From Olleya sp. (GTDB lineage Bacteria; Bacteroidota; Bacteroidia; Flavobacteriales; Flavobacteriaceae), in assembly GCA_023300575.1 (NCBI GenBank), contig JALZUT010000202.1, forward strand, positions 1 to 33,408: a stretch of DNA of 33,408 bases. Reading direction: 5' to 3'. A program made the translations under genes and the position numbers. The notes beneath the pieces were generated by a model. It was not told the origin of the DNA. It was given only the letters and a program-made list of their open reading frames with translations, and did no database searches. Below, one piece after another: positions 1 through 8,928 of this stretch. The stretch's first letter is position 1. The number at the start of each line of letters is the position of its first letter.

Positions 1-1
1 T

Positions 2-466
2 AAGCAGAATAGTGGTGATGCAGAGCGTGCACAAGACGTAATACAAGAAACTATTATTACTATATATAACCAAGCCAGTCAAAAAAACCTACAATTAACG
101 TGTCCGTTTGATGCTTACTTTTTCTTGTTATGTAAACGTAAGTGGTTAAACTATTTAAAAAAAACAAACAATAAAGAGGTAACAATTAATGAGGAAGTAC
201 TATCTAAAGATGACGACGTAGCAGAATTTGCTTTTGAGACCTCTATTTTTCAAGAAAAACAAGCCTTATTTAACCAGATGTTTCAAAAATTAGGAGCTGC
301 ATGTAAAGATATGCTAAAAGCTACTTTTAAAATAAAATCTATGGAAGAAGTAGCAGTAAGCCTTAATGTAAGTTATGCTTACGCAAGAAAGAAAAAATCT
401 TTATGTATTGGGCAATTAACCAAGCTAGTTCAAGAGTCGCCAACATTTAATCAACTTAATTATTAA
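2..466 (+). CDS. RNA polymerase sigma factor, ECF/sigma-70 type (5' truncated by window edge)
   Basis: The 125..466 ORF is open upstream to base 2 in the same frame (KQNSGDAERAQDVIQETIITIYNQ...). Sigma region 2-like start and region 4 HTH-like C-terminus (MEEVAVSLNVSYAYARKKKSLCIGQL). Immediately followed by an anti-sigma-like gene. Confidence 0.72.
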   Translation, partial: KQNSGDAERAQDVIQETIITIYNQASQKNLQLTCPFDAYFFLLCKRKWLNYLKKTNNKEVTINEEVLSKDDDVAEFAFETSIFQEKQALFNQMFQKLGAACKDMLKATFKIKSMEEVAVSLNVSYAYARKKKSLCIGQLTKLVQESPTFNQLNY

Positions 467-470
467 TGTT

Positions 471-1226
471 ATGGAAGAACAAGATTACATCCTTTTTGAA
501 GACTATTTATCTGGTGATTTATCTGTAGAAGAAACCACTAATTTTGAAAACAGAATTAATACAGATGAAGCCTTTAAAAAAGCGTTTAACATATATCAAA
601 ACTTTTCAGATTACCTAGAGCACGAAATTGGTAACGAAGACAAAACATCAGATTTTAGAGCCAATTTAGATAGCATTTCTCACAGGTATTTTACCAAATT
701 AGATATTGAAGAAAACCCAATTGAAGTTAAAAACACTTTTAGTTTTTATAAGTTTGCTGTAGCAGCTAGTATTGCTTTATTAATGGGTTTTTTTGTATTT
801 AACCAGTTTACAGGAGGAGCAAATTATAACGATTTTAATAATCATGAGACTTTAGATTTTGGAGTAAGAGGAGATGATGGTAATATTGGTTTATTAATCA
901 AAACGACTAAAGCCTTTAATAATAAGGAGTATACTGAAGCAAAAGGGTATTTAGAACAATTATTAAAAGAAGATCCAGAAAACATAGAATATAACTTCTA
1001 CTATGCGATAACAAATATAGAATTAGATAATTTTGAAAAAGCAGATGGGACTTTAAAAACAATCCAAGAAGGTAACTCGGCTTATAATAATAGAGCAACT
1101 TGGTATCTCGCTTTAAGTAAACTAAAACAAGAAAAAGAAGAAGCGTGTATTATATTATTAAAAACAATACCTGAAGATGCAGACGATTATAGTCAAGCTT
1201 TGAAATTGTTAAATAAGTTAGATTAA
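471..1226 (+). CDS. Membrane protein with anti-sigma-like N-terminus, one TM helix and TPR-like C-terminus
   Basis: N-terminus MEEQDYILFEDYLSGDLSVEETTNFENRI resembles Bacteroidota anti-sigma-like proteins; TM segment FAVAASIALLMGFFVF; helical repeat C-terminus (EYTEAKGYLEQLLKEDPENIEYNFYYAITNIELDNFEKADGTL). Starts 4 bp after the sigma gene stop. Confidence 0.6.
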   Translation: MEEQDYILFEDYLSGDLSVEETTNFENRINTDEAFKKAFNIYQNFSDYLEHEIGNEDKTSDFRANLDSISHRYFTKLDIEENPIEVKNTFSFYKFAVAASIALLMGFFVFNQFTGGANYNDFNNHETLDFGVRGDDGNIGLLIKTTKAFNNKEYTEAKGYLEQLLKEDPENIEYNFYYAITNIELDNFEKADGTLKTIQEGNSAYNNRATWYLALSKLKQEKEEACIILLKTIPEDADDYSQALKLLNKLD

Positions 1227-1232
1227 TTTTAT

Positions 1233-1258
1233 CCTACAAGGTTTTAAAACCTTGTAGG
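1233..1258. repeat. Perfect 26-bp palindrome CCTACAAGGTTTTAAAACCTTGTAGG
   Basis: Read directly; perfect self-complementarity 7 bp after the 1226 stop. Confidence 0.85.
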
Positions 1259-1276
1259 TATTTACACTTTATATTT

Positions 1277-1320
1277 GACCTGTAAGGTTTATAAATCTTG
1301 ACAGGTCTTTTTTGTTTTTT
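1277..1320 (+). terminator. Hairpin GACCTGT...ACAGGTC followed by a T-rich tract
   Basis: Arms 1277-1283/1301-1307, partly extended inward, followed by tttttttgtttttt. Confidence 0.7.
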
Positions 1321-1359
1321 TAAAATAAAGAATCTACATAAATAATCTATTTTTGACAC

Positions 1360-2127
1360 ATGATAATAACAGATACACATACCCATTTATATAGTGAAGC
1401 ATTTGATGAGGATAGAGATCAAATGATGCAACGTGCTTTAGAAGCTGGTATTACCAGGTTGTTTGTGCCAGCAATAGATAGCAACTACACAAACAGTATG
1501 TTAGAGTTGCAAACCAACTACCCAGAACATGTTTTTTTAATGATGGGTTTACATCCAACACATGTAAAAGATAATTATAAAGACGAATTACAGCATGTAG
1601 AAGAGATGCTTAGTACACATAAATTTTACGCAGTTGGAGAGGTTGGCATAGATTTATATTGGGACAAAAGTACTTTAGCAATTCAGCAAGAAGCATTTAG
1701 ACATCAGATTAAATTAGCAAAACAACATAAATTACCAATTGTTATACATTGTCGTGAGGCTTTTGATGAAGTTTTTGAAATTTTAGAAGAAGAAAAATCA
1801 GAGGAGTTATTCGGTATTTTTCATTGCTTTACAGGAAGTTTAGAACAAGCACATCAAGCCATTTTATATAATATGAAATTAGGGATAGGTGGAGTAGCAA
1901 CTTTTAAAAACGGAAAGATTGACCAATTTTTAAATAAAATTGATTTAAAACACATTGTTTTAGAAACCGATTCGCCTTATTTAGCACCAAAACCATATAG
2001 AGGAAAACGTAATGAAAGCAGTTATATAATTAAAGTGTTAGAAAAGTTATCTGATATTTACGAAGTGTCTGAACAAAAAATTGCCGAAATTACAACCGAA
2101 AACTCAAAAGCAGTATTTGGTGTTTAA
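1360..2127 (+). CDS. TatD family metal-dependent hydrolase (putative DNase)
   Basis: MIITDTHTHLYSEAF, GEVGIDLYWD, PIVIHCREAF, HCFTGS, LETDSPYLAPKPYRGKRNE are TatD family motifs. Confidence 0.95.
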   Translation: MIITDTHTHLYSEAFDEDRDQMMQRALEAGITRLFVPAIDSNYTNSMLELQTNYPEHVFLMMGLHPTHVKDNYKDELQHVEEMLSTHKFYAVGEVGIDLYWDKSTLAIQQEAFRHQIKLAKQHKLPIVIHCREAFDEVFEILEEEKSEELFGIFHCFTGSLEQAHQAILYNMKLGIGGVATFKNGKIDQFLNKIDLKHIVLETDSPYLAPKPYRGKRNESSYIIKVLEKLSDIYEVSEQKIAEITTENSKAVFGV

Positions 2128-2138
2128 CTTTAAAGCTC

Positions 2139-2191
2139 TCTGGACTAAGCTCGAGGGGACAAATATAATGTCTGGTCGAGCGTAGTCGAGA
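2139..2191. repeat. Imperfect inverted repeat (about 23-bp stem, 7-nt loop), REP-like element
   Basis: GACTAAGCTCGAGGGGACA (2143-2161) pairs with TGTCTGGTCGAGCGTAGTC (2169-2187) around loop AATATAA; pairing extends outward to 2139/2191 with 4 mismatches in total. Confidence 0.7.
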
Positions 2192-2218
2192 CCTGTTTTT
2201 AAAAATAAATAATTCAAA

Positions 2219-3250
2219 ATGACTAAAACAATCCCAAACATACTCCTTATCTATACTGGTGGAACTATTGGTATGATAAAAGATCCAGAAACTGGAACAT
2301 TACGTTCGTTTGATTTTGAAAACTTACTAGTCAGAATACCAGAATTAAAACTTTTAGAATGTGCTATTAAAACGTATTCGTTTGAAACACCAATAGATTC
2401 TAGTAATATGGAACCTGACTATTGGATTAAAATAGCAGAAGTTATAGAAAAGAGCTATGATGCTTTTGATGGTTTTGTAATACTACACGGAAGTGATACC
2501 ATGAGTTATACTGCTTCTGCTTTAAGTTTTATGTTAGAGCATCTTGCTAAACCAGTCATATTTACAGGGTCACAATTACCAATTGGAGATTTACGTACAG
2601 ATGCAAAAGAAAACTTAATTACTTCAATACAAATTGCGTCGCTTCAACATTATAATAAACCAGTTATTAAAGAAGTAGGATTGTATTTTGAATACAAATT
2701 GTATCGTGCAAATCGTTCAACAAAAATAAATGCCGAACATTTTGAAGCATTTGCTAGCTTAAATTATCCGGATTTAGTAGAAAGTGGTGTGCATTTAAAA
2801 GTCAATAACGAGTATTTATTAAAGCCAAATACAAGAAGAAATCTAATTGTCCATAAGAATTTAGACTCAAATATTGCATTAGTAAAGCTGTTTCCGGGTG
2901 TTTCAAGACTAGTTTTAGAAAGTGTTTTTAATACAGAAGGTTTAAAAGGTGTGATTTTAGAAACCTATGGAGCAGGAAATTGTAGTACTAAAGATTGGTT
3001 TTTAGAATTACTAAAAGAAACTATTAATAAAGGCATACCTATTATTAATGTCACACAATGTTCTGGTGGAAGTGTGCTAATGGGACAATATGAAACTAGC
3101 GAAAAGTTAAAAAGAATAGGCTTGATTTCTGGAAAAGACATCACAACCGAAGCTGCTTTGTGTAAGTTAATGTATTTATTAGGACAAAATATTTCGCCTA
3201 ACTTACTCAAAACCATATATGAAACAGCTTTGCGTGGAGAAATGGCTTAA
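2219..3250 (+). CDS. ansA: Type I (cytosolic) L-asparaginase
   Basis: ILLIYTGGTIGMIKD near N-terminus, VILHGSDTMSYTASALSFML, PVIFTGSQLPIGDLRTDAKENLI. Confidence 0.93.
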   Translation: MTKTIPNILLIYTGGTIGMIKDPETGTLRSFDFENLLVRIPELKLLECAIKTYSFETPIDSSNMEPDYWIKIAEVIEKSYDAFDGFVILHGSDTMSYTASALSFMLEHLAKPVIFTGSQLPIGDLRTDAKENLITSIQIASLQHYNKPVIKEVGLYFEYKLYRANRSTKINAEHFEAFASLNYPDLVESGVHLKVNNEYLLKPNTRRNLIVHKNLDSNIALVKLFPGVSRLVLESVFNTEGLKGVILETYGAGNCSTKDWFLELLKETINKGIPIINVTQCSGGSVLMGQYETSEKLKRIGLISGKDITTEAALCKLMYLLGQNISPNLLKTIYETALRGEMA

Positions 3251-3322
3251 AATTAACTTTCAAAATTTTAACATTCGCATATTTTTTTGTTATTTGCTGT
3301 CCTGTAATTAATTATAAATTAC

Positions 3323-3410
3323 AGAGAGGTGGCCGAGTGGCTTAAGGCGCACGCTTGGAAAGCGTGTATACGTTTATAGCGTATCGAGGGTTCGAATCCC
3401 TTCCTCTCTG
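3323..3410 (+). tRNA. tRNA-Ser (anticodon GGA)
   Basis: 7-bp acceptor stem AGAGAGG/CCTCTCT plus discriminator G; anticodon stem-loop CGCTTGGAAAGCG; long variable arm; T arm GAGGGTTCGAATCCCTTC; CCA not encoded. Confidence 0.95.
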
Positions 3411-3510
3411 CAAAAGATTTAAAATTGATTAAGGGTTATGGAATAGTTTTTGTGTTAGTAAAATAGCATTGAAATCTTACTTTAAAACTTAATTTTTAAG
3501 TCTTATGTCA

Positions 3511-3565
3511 ATCTAAAAGAGTATACAGTAAAAAACTTAACTGTTTTACTTCACCTCTTTTAGAT
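3511..3565 (+). terminator. Two-tier stem-loop between tRNA-Ser and exbB (terminator or leader structure)
   Basis: Outer stem ATCTAAAAGAG/CTCTTTTAGAT (11 bp), inner AGTAAAA/TTTTACT (7 bp), then atttttatttttaatt. Confidence 0.5.
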
Positions 3566-3633
3566 ATTTTTATTTTTAATTACAAATTTTTTATATCTTT
3601 AACGCTTTAACTAATAAAATTAAGAAAGACAAA

Positions 3634-4404
3634 ATGAAAAGATTATTTTCTATCCTAGCCATCACGTGTATTATGGTATTTGGAACAGCTAACGCTACAA
3701 CTGCAGCAACAACAACTGCAAACACAGTAGTAATGACAACATCTCAAGAGACTGCTGAAGAACCAGCAGAAGAACTTACTTTCCACCAAGAGCTTAAAAA
3801 GCGTTTTATTGAAGGAGGTCCTGGGTTTATGGGAATTGTATTATTATGTTTAATTCTTGGTTTAGCGATTGCTATTGAGAGAATTATCTTTTTAAACTTA
3901 TCTACAACAAATTCTAGAAAATTAACTCAAGATGTGGAAGACGCATTACAATCTGGTGGTTTAGAAGCTGCTAAAGAAGTATGTCGTAACACAAAAGGAC
4001 CAGTTGCCTCTATCTTTTACCAAGGTTTAGACAGAGCAGATGGAGATTTAGAGTCTGCTGAAAAAGCAGTAGTAGCATATGGTGGAGTACAAATGGGACA
4101 ATTAGAGAAAAACGTATCTTGGATTTCTTTATTTATTGCATTAGCACCAATGTTAGGATTTATGGGAACAGTAATAGGTATGATTCAAGCATTTGATAAA
4201 ATTGAAGCAGCTGGAGACATGCAGCCATCATTAGTAGCAGGAGGTATTAAAGTAGCCTTATTAACTACTGTATTTGGACTTATTGTTGCAATTATTCTAC
4301 AAATTTTTTATAATTACATTATCGCTAAAATCGATAGCATTGTTAACGACATGGAAGATTCTTCTATTAACTTAATGGATATGTTATCTAAGTACAAGAA
4401 ATAA
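3634..4404 (+). CDS. MotA/TolQ/ExbB proton channel family protein with N-terminal signal-like extension
   Basis: ExbB-like core (GVQMGQLEKNVSWISLFIALAPMLGFMGTVIGMIQAFDKI, VALLTTVFGLIVAII); followed by ExbD genes. Confidence 0.95.
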   Translation: MKRLFSILAITCIMVFGTANATTAATTTANTVVMTTSQETAEEPAEELTFHQELKKRFIEGGPGFMGIVLLCLILGLAIAIERIIFLNLSTTNSRKLTQDVEDALQSGGLEAAKEVCRNTKGPVASIFYQGLDRADGDLESAEKAVVAYGGVQMGQLEKNVSWISLFIALAPMLGFMGTVIGMIQAFDKIEAAGDMQPSLVAGGIKVALLTTVFGLIVAIILQIFYNYIIAKIDSIVNDMEDSSINLMDMLSKYKK

Positions 4405-4438
4405 TTTACTCAAATACTAACTTTAAAAATTAAAGATT

Positions 4439-4882
4439 ATGCACAAGATTTTAAAAATAGTTGCTGGAGTATTGAGTATTGCTGGTATTGGATTTTTAGT
4501 AAGAATTATTGCCAAAGGAGACGATGAAATTAAAGCGTTAGCTTTAAATGGTGATACATCAATTGTAGAACCTATGGCTATCGTAGCTTATATAATATTA
4601 GGATTAGTATTATTATTTGTATTAGTTTTTGTATTCAAAAACTTATTTACAAGTGGTAAATCACTTAAAAATACTTTAATAGGTATTGGCGCATTTTTAG
4701 CAATTTTATTAGTCGCTTATTTAATGTCAGGAGGAGATGTAACACCATATAAATATAATGGTATAGTAGCAACAGATGGTGAGTCTACTATGGTAGGAGC
4801 AGGATTAGTTGCATTCTATATATTAGGTGCAGTTGCAGTAGCAACGATGGTATTCTCAGGTATTAAAAAAATAATTAAATAA
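4439..4882 (+). CDS. Conserved-type membrane protein in the ExbB/ExbD operon, unknown function
   Basis: 147 aa, several hydrophobic helices; sits between exbB and exbD, 2 bp from exbD. Confidence 0.75.
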   Translation: MHKILKIVAGVLSIAGIGFLVRIIAKGDDEIKALALNGDTSIVEPMAIVAYIILGLVLLFVLVFVFKNLFTSGKSLKNTLIGIGAFLAILLVAYLMSGGDVTPYKYNGIVATDGESTMVGAGLVAFYILGAVAVATMVFSGIKKIIK

Positions 4883-4884
4883 TT

Positions 4885-5493
4885 ATGGCAAAAAGATCAG
4901 CACCGGAAGTTAATGCAGGCTCTATGGCTGACATTGCTTTCTTATTATTAATTTTCTTCTTAGTTACAACAACTATTGAGGTCGATTCTGGTATTAACTC
5001 TAAGTTACCACCAGATATTCCACCACCAGATGTTAAAATTAAGCAAAAAAATATTTTTACCGTAGAGCTTAATAAGGATAACCAAATGTTGGTTGAAGAT
5101 GAGTTAATGGAAATTAAAGATCTTCAAGCAGCAGCTATCAAGTTTATTGATAATGGTGGAGGAGAAAATCCAACTGGAGAAAAATGTACTTATTGTGGAG
5201 GAGAAAGACTCGACGATTCATCAGATCATCCAGAAAAAGCAATTGTTTCTATTACACACTCAAGAGCTACAGATTATGAGACGTTTATTACTGTTTATGA
5301 TCAATTAGTTGGCGCTTATTCAATACTTAGAGATAAGTTAGCACAAAAGCTATATAACCGTTCTTTTAAAGAAATGGAAGCAACTTATAACGACTCTAAG
5401 TCACCAGAGTTTAAAACAGATAAGCTTAAAGACAAGATAGATAATATCAAGAAGAAGTATCCTAGGATTATTTCTAAAGCAGAACCTAAATAA
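4885..5493 (+). CDS. ExbD/TolR family biopolymer transporter with CxxC-containing insertion
   Basis: N-terminal TM with Asp (AGSMADIAFLLLIFFLVTTTIEVDSGI); ExbD-like periplasmic domain; CTYC motif. Confidence 0.93.
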   Translation: MAKRSAPEVNAGSMADIAFLLLIFFLVTTTIEVDSGINSKLPPDIPPPDVKIKQKNIFTVELNKDNQMLVEDELMEIKDLQAAAIKFIDNGGGENPTGEKCTYCGGERLDDSSDHPEKAIVSITHSRATDYETFITVYDQLVGAYSILRDKLAQKLYNRSFKEMEATYNDSKSPEFKTDKLKDKIDNIKKKYPRIISKAEPK

Positions 5494-5503
5494 TTTAATA
5501 ACT

Positions 5504-5974
5504 ATGTCGAAATTTAATAAAGGAGGAAAAAAGGAATTGCCAGCAATTTCTACAGCATCGTTACCAGATATTGTATTCATGCTATTATTCTTTTTTATGG
5601 TAGCAACCGTAATGAGAGACAATAGTTTGAAGATTAAAAACAATTTACCTTCTGCTGCAGATACCGAAAAATTAGGTCAAAAAAACCTAGTTATGTTTTT
5701 ATATGCTGGTAAACCTAGCGATAGTTATAAAAGTATGGGTACAGAAGCTAGAATTCAGTTAAATGATAAGTTTGCTGAAATTAAGGATATTGCACCTTTT
5801 ATAGCTGCAGAACGTGCTTCTAAACGTGAAGAAGAAATTCCTAAACTTATTGCAGCTCTTAAAGTAGATAAAGAAACCAACATGGGTTTAATATCTGATA
5901 TAGAACAAGCATTACGTAAAACAGGACAGCTTAAAATTAATTACACTACTAAAAAGGGTAGTGCACTTAAATAA
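5504..5974 (+). CDS. ExbD/TolR family biopolymer transporter
   Basis: STASLPDIVFMLLFFFMVATVMRDNSLKIKNNLP typical ExbD N-terminus. Confidence 0.93.
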   Translation: MSKFNKGGKKELPAISTASLPDIVFMLLFFFMVATVMRDNSLKIKNNLPSAADTEKLGQKNLVMFLYAGKPSDSYKSMGTEARIQLNDKFAEIKDIAPFIAAERASKREEEIPKLIAALKVDKETNMGLISDIEQALRKTGQLKINYTTKKGSALK

Positions 5975-5996
5975 AGATTACTCTTAATTTTATTAC

Positions 5997-6035
5997 AAAA
6001 GGTGTTTTGATATTCAAAACACCTTTTGTTTTTTA
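5997..6035 (+). terminator. Rho-independent terminator, perfect 14-bp stem
   Basis: AAAAGGTGTTTTGA(5997-6010)-TAT-TCAAAACACCTTTT(6014-6027), then gtttttta. Confidence 0.88.
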
Positions 6036-6060
6036 TAATTTTATGTCTATACTTTTTTAA

Positions 6061-6759
6061 ATGAAATATTTACTGCTTTTTTTTACTATTATTTTTATCT
6101 CGCCTTTAGCTATTGCTCAAGAAGAGATGCTTGATACTAAAGTAGTAGATAGTTTATACAGAGAGGATCAGTTTTATTTAGGTGTCACTTATAATTTGTT
6201 AAGCAATAAACCAGAGGGTATCTCTCAAAATGGGTTTTCTAGCGGATTTCATTTTGGTATTATTAGAGATATGCCTATTAATAAGAATCGAAATAATGCG
6301 ATAGGTGTTGGTTTAGGCTTGTCTATAAACTCTTTTATTCAAGACCTTTTAATTAGTGAAGATTCAAATAAAGCATCAGTATTTTCTGAATTAGATGCTA
6401 TAGAAACAGTTTTCTCTAAAAACAAATTCTTTACTTATCTTATTGAATTACCTGTTGAGTTTAGATGGCGTACTTCTACATCAACCGACTACGATTTTTG
6501 GCGTATTTACACAGGCTTTAAAGTGGGTTATCAATTTGCTAATGCTACTAAGTTTGTGGGTCAGCCAGAAGTCATTCAATTAAATAACATTGATGAATTT
6601 AATACACTACAGTACGGATTAACCTTGAGTTTAGGTTATAGTACTTGGAATTTTCATGTATATTATGGTTTAAACAAACTTTTTGATAATGCTAATCTAG
6701 ATGGTCAATCCATTAATATAAAGACGTTAAAAGCAGGATTAATGTTCTACATTCTTTAA
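6061..6759 (+). CDS. PorT-like/outer-membrane beta-barrel protein
   Basis: Signal peptide (MKYLLLFFTIIFISPLAIAQ), alternating beta pattern, aromatic barrel-like C-terminus (TLKAGLMFYIL). Confidence 0.7.
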   Translation: MKYLLLFFTIIFISPLAIAQEEMLDTKVVDSLYREDQFYLGVTYNLLSNKPEGISQNGFSSGFHFGIIRDMPINKNRNNAIGVGLGLSINSFIQDLLISEDSNKASVFSELDAIETVFSKNKFFTYLIELPVEFRWRTSTSTDYDFWRIYTGFKVGYQFANATKFVGQPEVIQLNNIDEFNTLQYGLTLSLGYSTWNFHVYYGLNKLFDNANLDGQSINIKTLKAGLMFYIL

Positions 6760-6771
6760 ATAGTAAACTGA

Positions 6772-7377
6772 CTATAACCAGTAATTTACTAAAATAAGTT
6801 GAGGTAATATACCAATTGCAAGTCCGGCTAGTAATTCTTTAATAGTATGCGCTTTTAGCGTTAACCTTGACGTTGCGATAGCACCTGTAATTATAGCCAT
6901 TAACGCTAAACTTCTGTTTATATTAATACTAAAGTTAATAGATAAAACCATAAAAAACATAAAGACACCTCCTACAGCAATCATATGTATACTTGCTTTA
7001 AATTTAGAAATTGCTAAAGCTAAACAGGTTAAATTAGAGAGTAATACACCAATAAAAAAGTAATACAATTCTGTTATTTGGTCTATCGGAAAAACACGTA
7101 ATACAATTAGCCCTATAATAATACAATTAATACCTAAAGGTATAATTCGCTCTTGTGTAGTTTTGAGGTAAATACTATGTGTTTTACCCAGGGTTTTAAG
7201 TAAAAAGTAAACCAATATAGGTAGTAATACAGATAGTATGGTTAATGATACTAGTTTGGATTTTATAAATCCTTCAGGAATAAAGCGAGGCGATTTAGAA
7301 AAATAGAAAATTACAGCCAATAAAGGCATTATAATAGGATGAAAAATAAACGATATGCTTTTAATAAGCCTATTCAT
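6772..7377 (-). CDS. Polytopic membrane protein, PAP2-like
   Basis: Hydrophobic, 201 aa; C-terminal SRLTLKAHTIKELLAGLAIGI resembles the last PAP2 motif but is degenerate. Abuts rpoN. Confidence 0.55.
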   Translation of the reverse strand: MNRLIKSISFIFHPIIMPLLAVIFYFSKSPRFIPEGFIKSKLVSLTILSVLLPILVYFLLKTLGKTHSIYLKTTQERIIPLGINCIIIGLIVLRVFPIDQITELYYFFIGVLLSNLTCLALAISKFKASIHMIAVGGVFMFFMVLSINFSININRSLALMAIITGAIATSRLTLKAHTIKELLAGLAIGILPQLILVNYWL

Positions 7378-8834
7378 TATATTTTTTTACGCAATCTAGC
7401 TACAGGTATTTCTAATTGTTCTCTATATTTTGCAACAGTACGACGTGCAATAGGGTAGCCTTTTTCTTTAAGGATTTTGGCTAAAGCTTCATCTGTATAA
7501 GGTTTCTTTTTACTTTCTTCTTCGATTACAGTTTCTAGAATTTTTTTAATTTCTCTGGTAGATACTTCTTCTCCTTGGTCATTGGTCATGGATTCGGAGA
7601 AAAATTCTTTAATCAGTTTAGTGCCATAAGGTGTGTCAACATATTTACTATTTGCAACACGAGAAACTGTAGAAACATCCATTTCAATTTCGTCTGCAAT
7701 ATCTTTTAGAATCATAGGTCTTAGCTTACGCTCGTCACCTGTTAAAAAGTATTCTTTTTGATAATTCATAATAGAATTCATCGTTACAAAAAGCGTTTGC
7801 TGACGTTGTTTAATAGCATCTATAAACCATTTTGCTGCATCTAGTTTTTGTTTAATAAACATAACTGCATCTTTCTGTGTTTTAGATTTGTCTTTACTCT
7901 CTTTATAGCCTTTAAGCATGTTGTTGTATTCACGCGATACATGCAACTCTGGTGCATTACGACCATTAAGTGTTAATTGTAAATTACCATCAACAATTTT
8001 AATACCAAAATCGGGTACAACATGTTCTACAATTCTGTTATTTCCAGAGTAAGAACCACCAGGTTTTGGGTTAAGACGTTCTACTTCATGAATAGCATCT
8101 TTTAGTTGCGCTTCAGTAATATCAAATTTTTGCATTAACTTTTTGTAATGCTTTTTGGTAAACTTATCAAATGCTTTATCAATAATATCACAAGCTAATT
8201 GTACTTCAGGCGTTTTTTCTTTTCGGTGTAATTGAATACTTAAACATTCTTGAAGACTACGTGCACCTACACCAGCAGGATCTAATTGATGTACAATTTT
8301 AAGGACCTTAGCTACTTTTTCTTCATCTGTATAAACGCTTTGCGTAAATGCTAAATCATCGACAATATCACTTAGTTCACGACGTATATAACCACTTCCT
8401 CCAACACTTCCAACTAAAAATTCTGCTATACCACGTTCTTCATCATTAAGTCTGTAGGTATTAAGTTGATTGACTAAATGCTGTGTAAAAGAAGTGCCTG
8501 CAGCATAAGGGACACTTTTTTCATCATCATCTGCACTATAATTATTGACGCTTGTACGATACTCTGGTACTTCATCATCACTTAAATAATCATCCACATT
8601 AATGTCATCATTAACTATAGACTCACTATCTTCAAAGTCATCATGAGTATTATCCATATCATCAAACTCATCTTCTTTTTCTTCTTTTCCAGTATCTAAT
8701 GCAGGGTTTTCTTCAAGTTCTTGCTTTAAACGTTGTTCAAACGCTTGCGTAGGCAACTGTATCAATTTCATTAATTGAATTTGTTGCGGAGACAATTTTT
8801 GCGATAATTTGAACTGTAAATATTGTTTAAGCAT
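7377..8834 (-). CDS. rpoN: RNA polymerase sigma-54 factor
   Basis: N-terminal Q-rich region LKQYLQFKLSQKLSPQQIQLMKLIQLP; LDPAGVGARSLQECL; DVSTVSRVANSKYVDTPYGT; RpoN box ARRTVAKYREQL. Confidence 0.97.
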   Translation of the reverse strand: MLKQYLQFKLSQKLSPQQIQLMKLIQLPTQAFEQRLKQELEENPALDTGKEEKEDEFDDMDNTHDDFEDSESIVNDDINVDDYLSDDEVPEYRTSVNNYSADDDEKSVPYAAGTSFTQHLVNQLNTYRLNDEERGIAEFLVGSVGGSGYIRRELSDIVDDLAFTQSVYTDEEKVAKVLKIVHQLDPAGVGARSLQECLSIQLHRKEKTPEVQLACDIIDKAFDKFTKKHYKKLMQKFDITEAQLKDAIHEVERLNPKPGGSYSGNNRIVEHVVPDFGIKIVDGNLQLTLNGRNAPELHVSREYNNMLKGYKESKDKSKTQKDAVMFIKQKLDAAKWFIDAIKQRQQTLFVTMNSIMNYQKEYFLTGDERKLRPMILKDIADEIEMDVSTVSRVANSKYVDTPYGTKLIKEFFSESMTNDQGEEVSTREIKKILETVIEEESKKKPYTDEALAKILKEKGYPIARRTVAKYREQLEIPVARLRKKI

Positions 8835-8865
8835 ATTTGATTTTAGAATTATGATAAAAATAAAA

Positions 8866-8902
8866 AAAACAATCTACATTATTGATTTTAGTAGATTGTT
8901 TT
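8866..8902 (-). terminator. Terminator downstream of asnS
   Basis: 12-bp stem AAAACAATCTAC(8866-8877)/GTAGATTGTTTT(8891-8902); T-run on the minus strand after the stem. Confidence 0.75.
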
Positions 8903-8928
8903 AATATTTATTTATGTCTATATATTAC

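Noticed and set aside
916-5643. Minus-strand ORFs 916..1098, 2965..3216 and 5401..5643
   Set aside because: Antisense to well-supported genes.
7377-8834. rpoN as sign of an accessory regulon
   Set aside because: Standard chromosomal rpoN next to asnS; no sigma-54 activator gene seen in the window.
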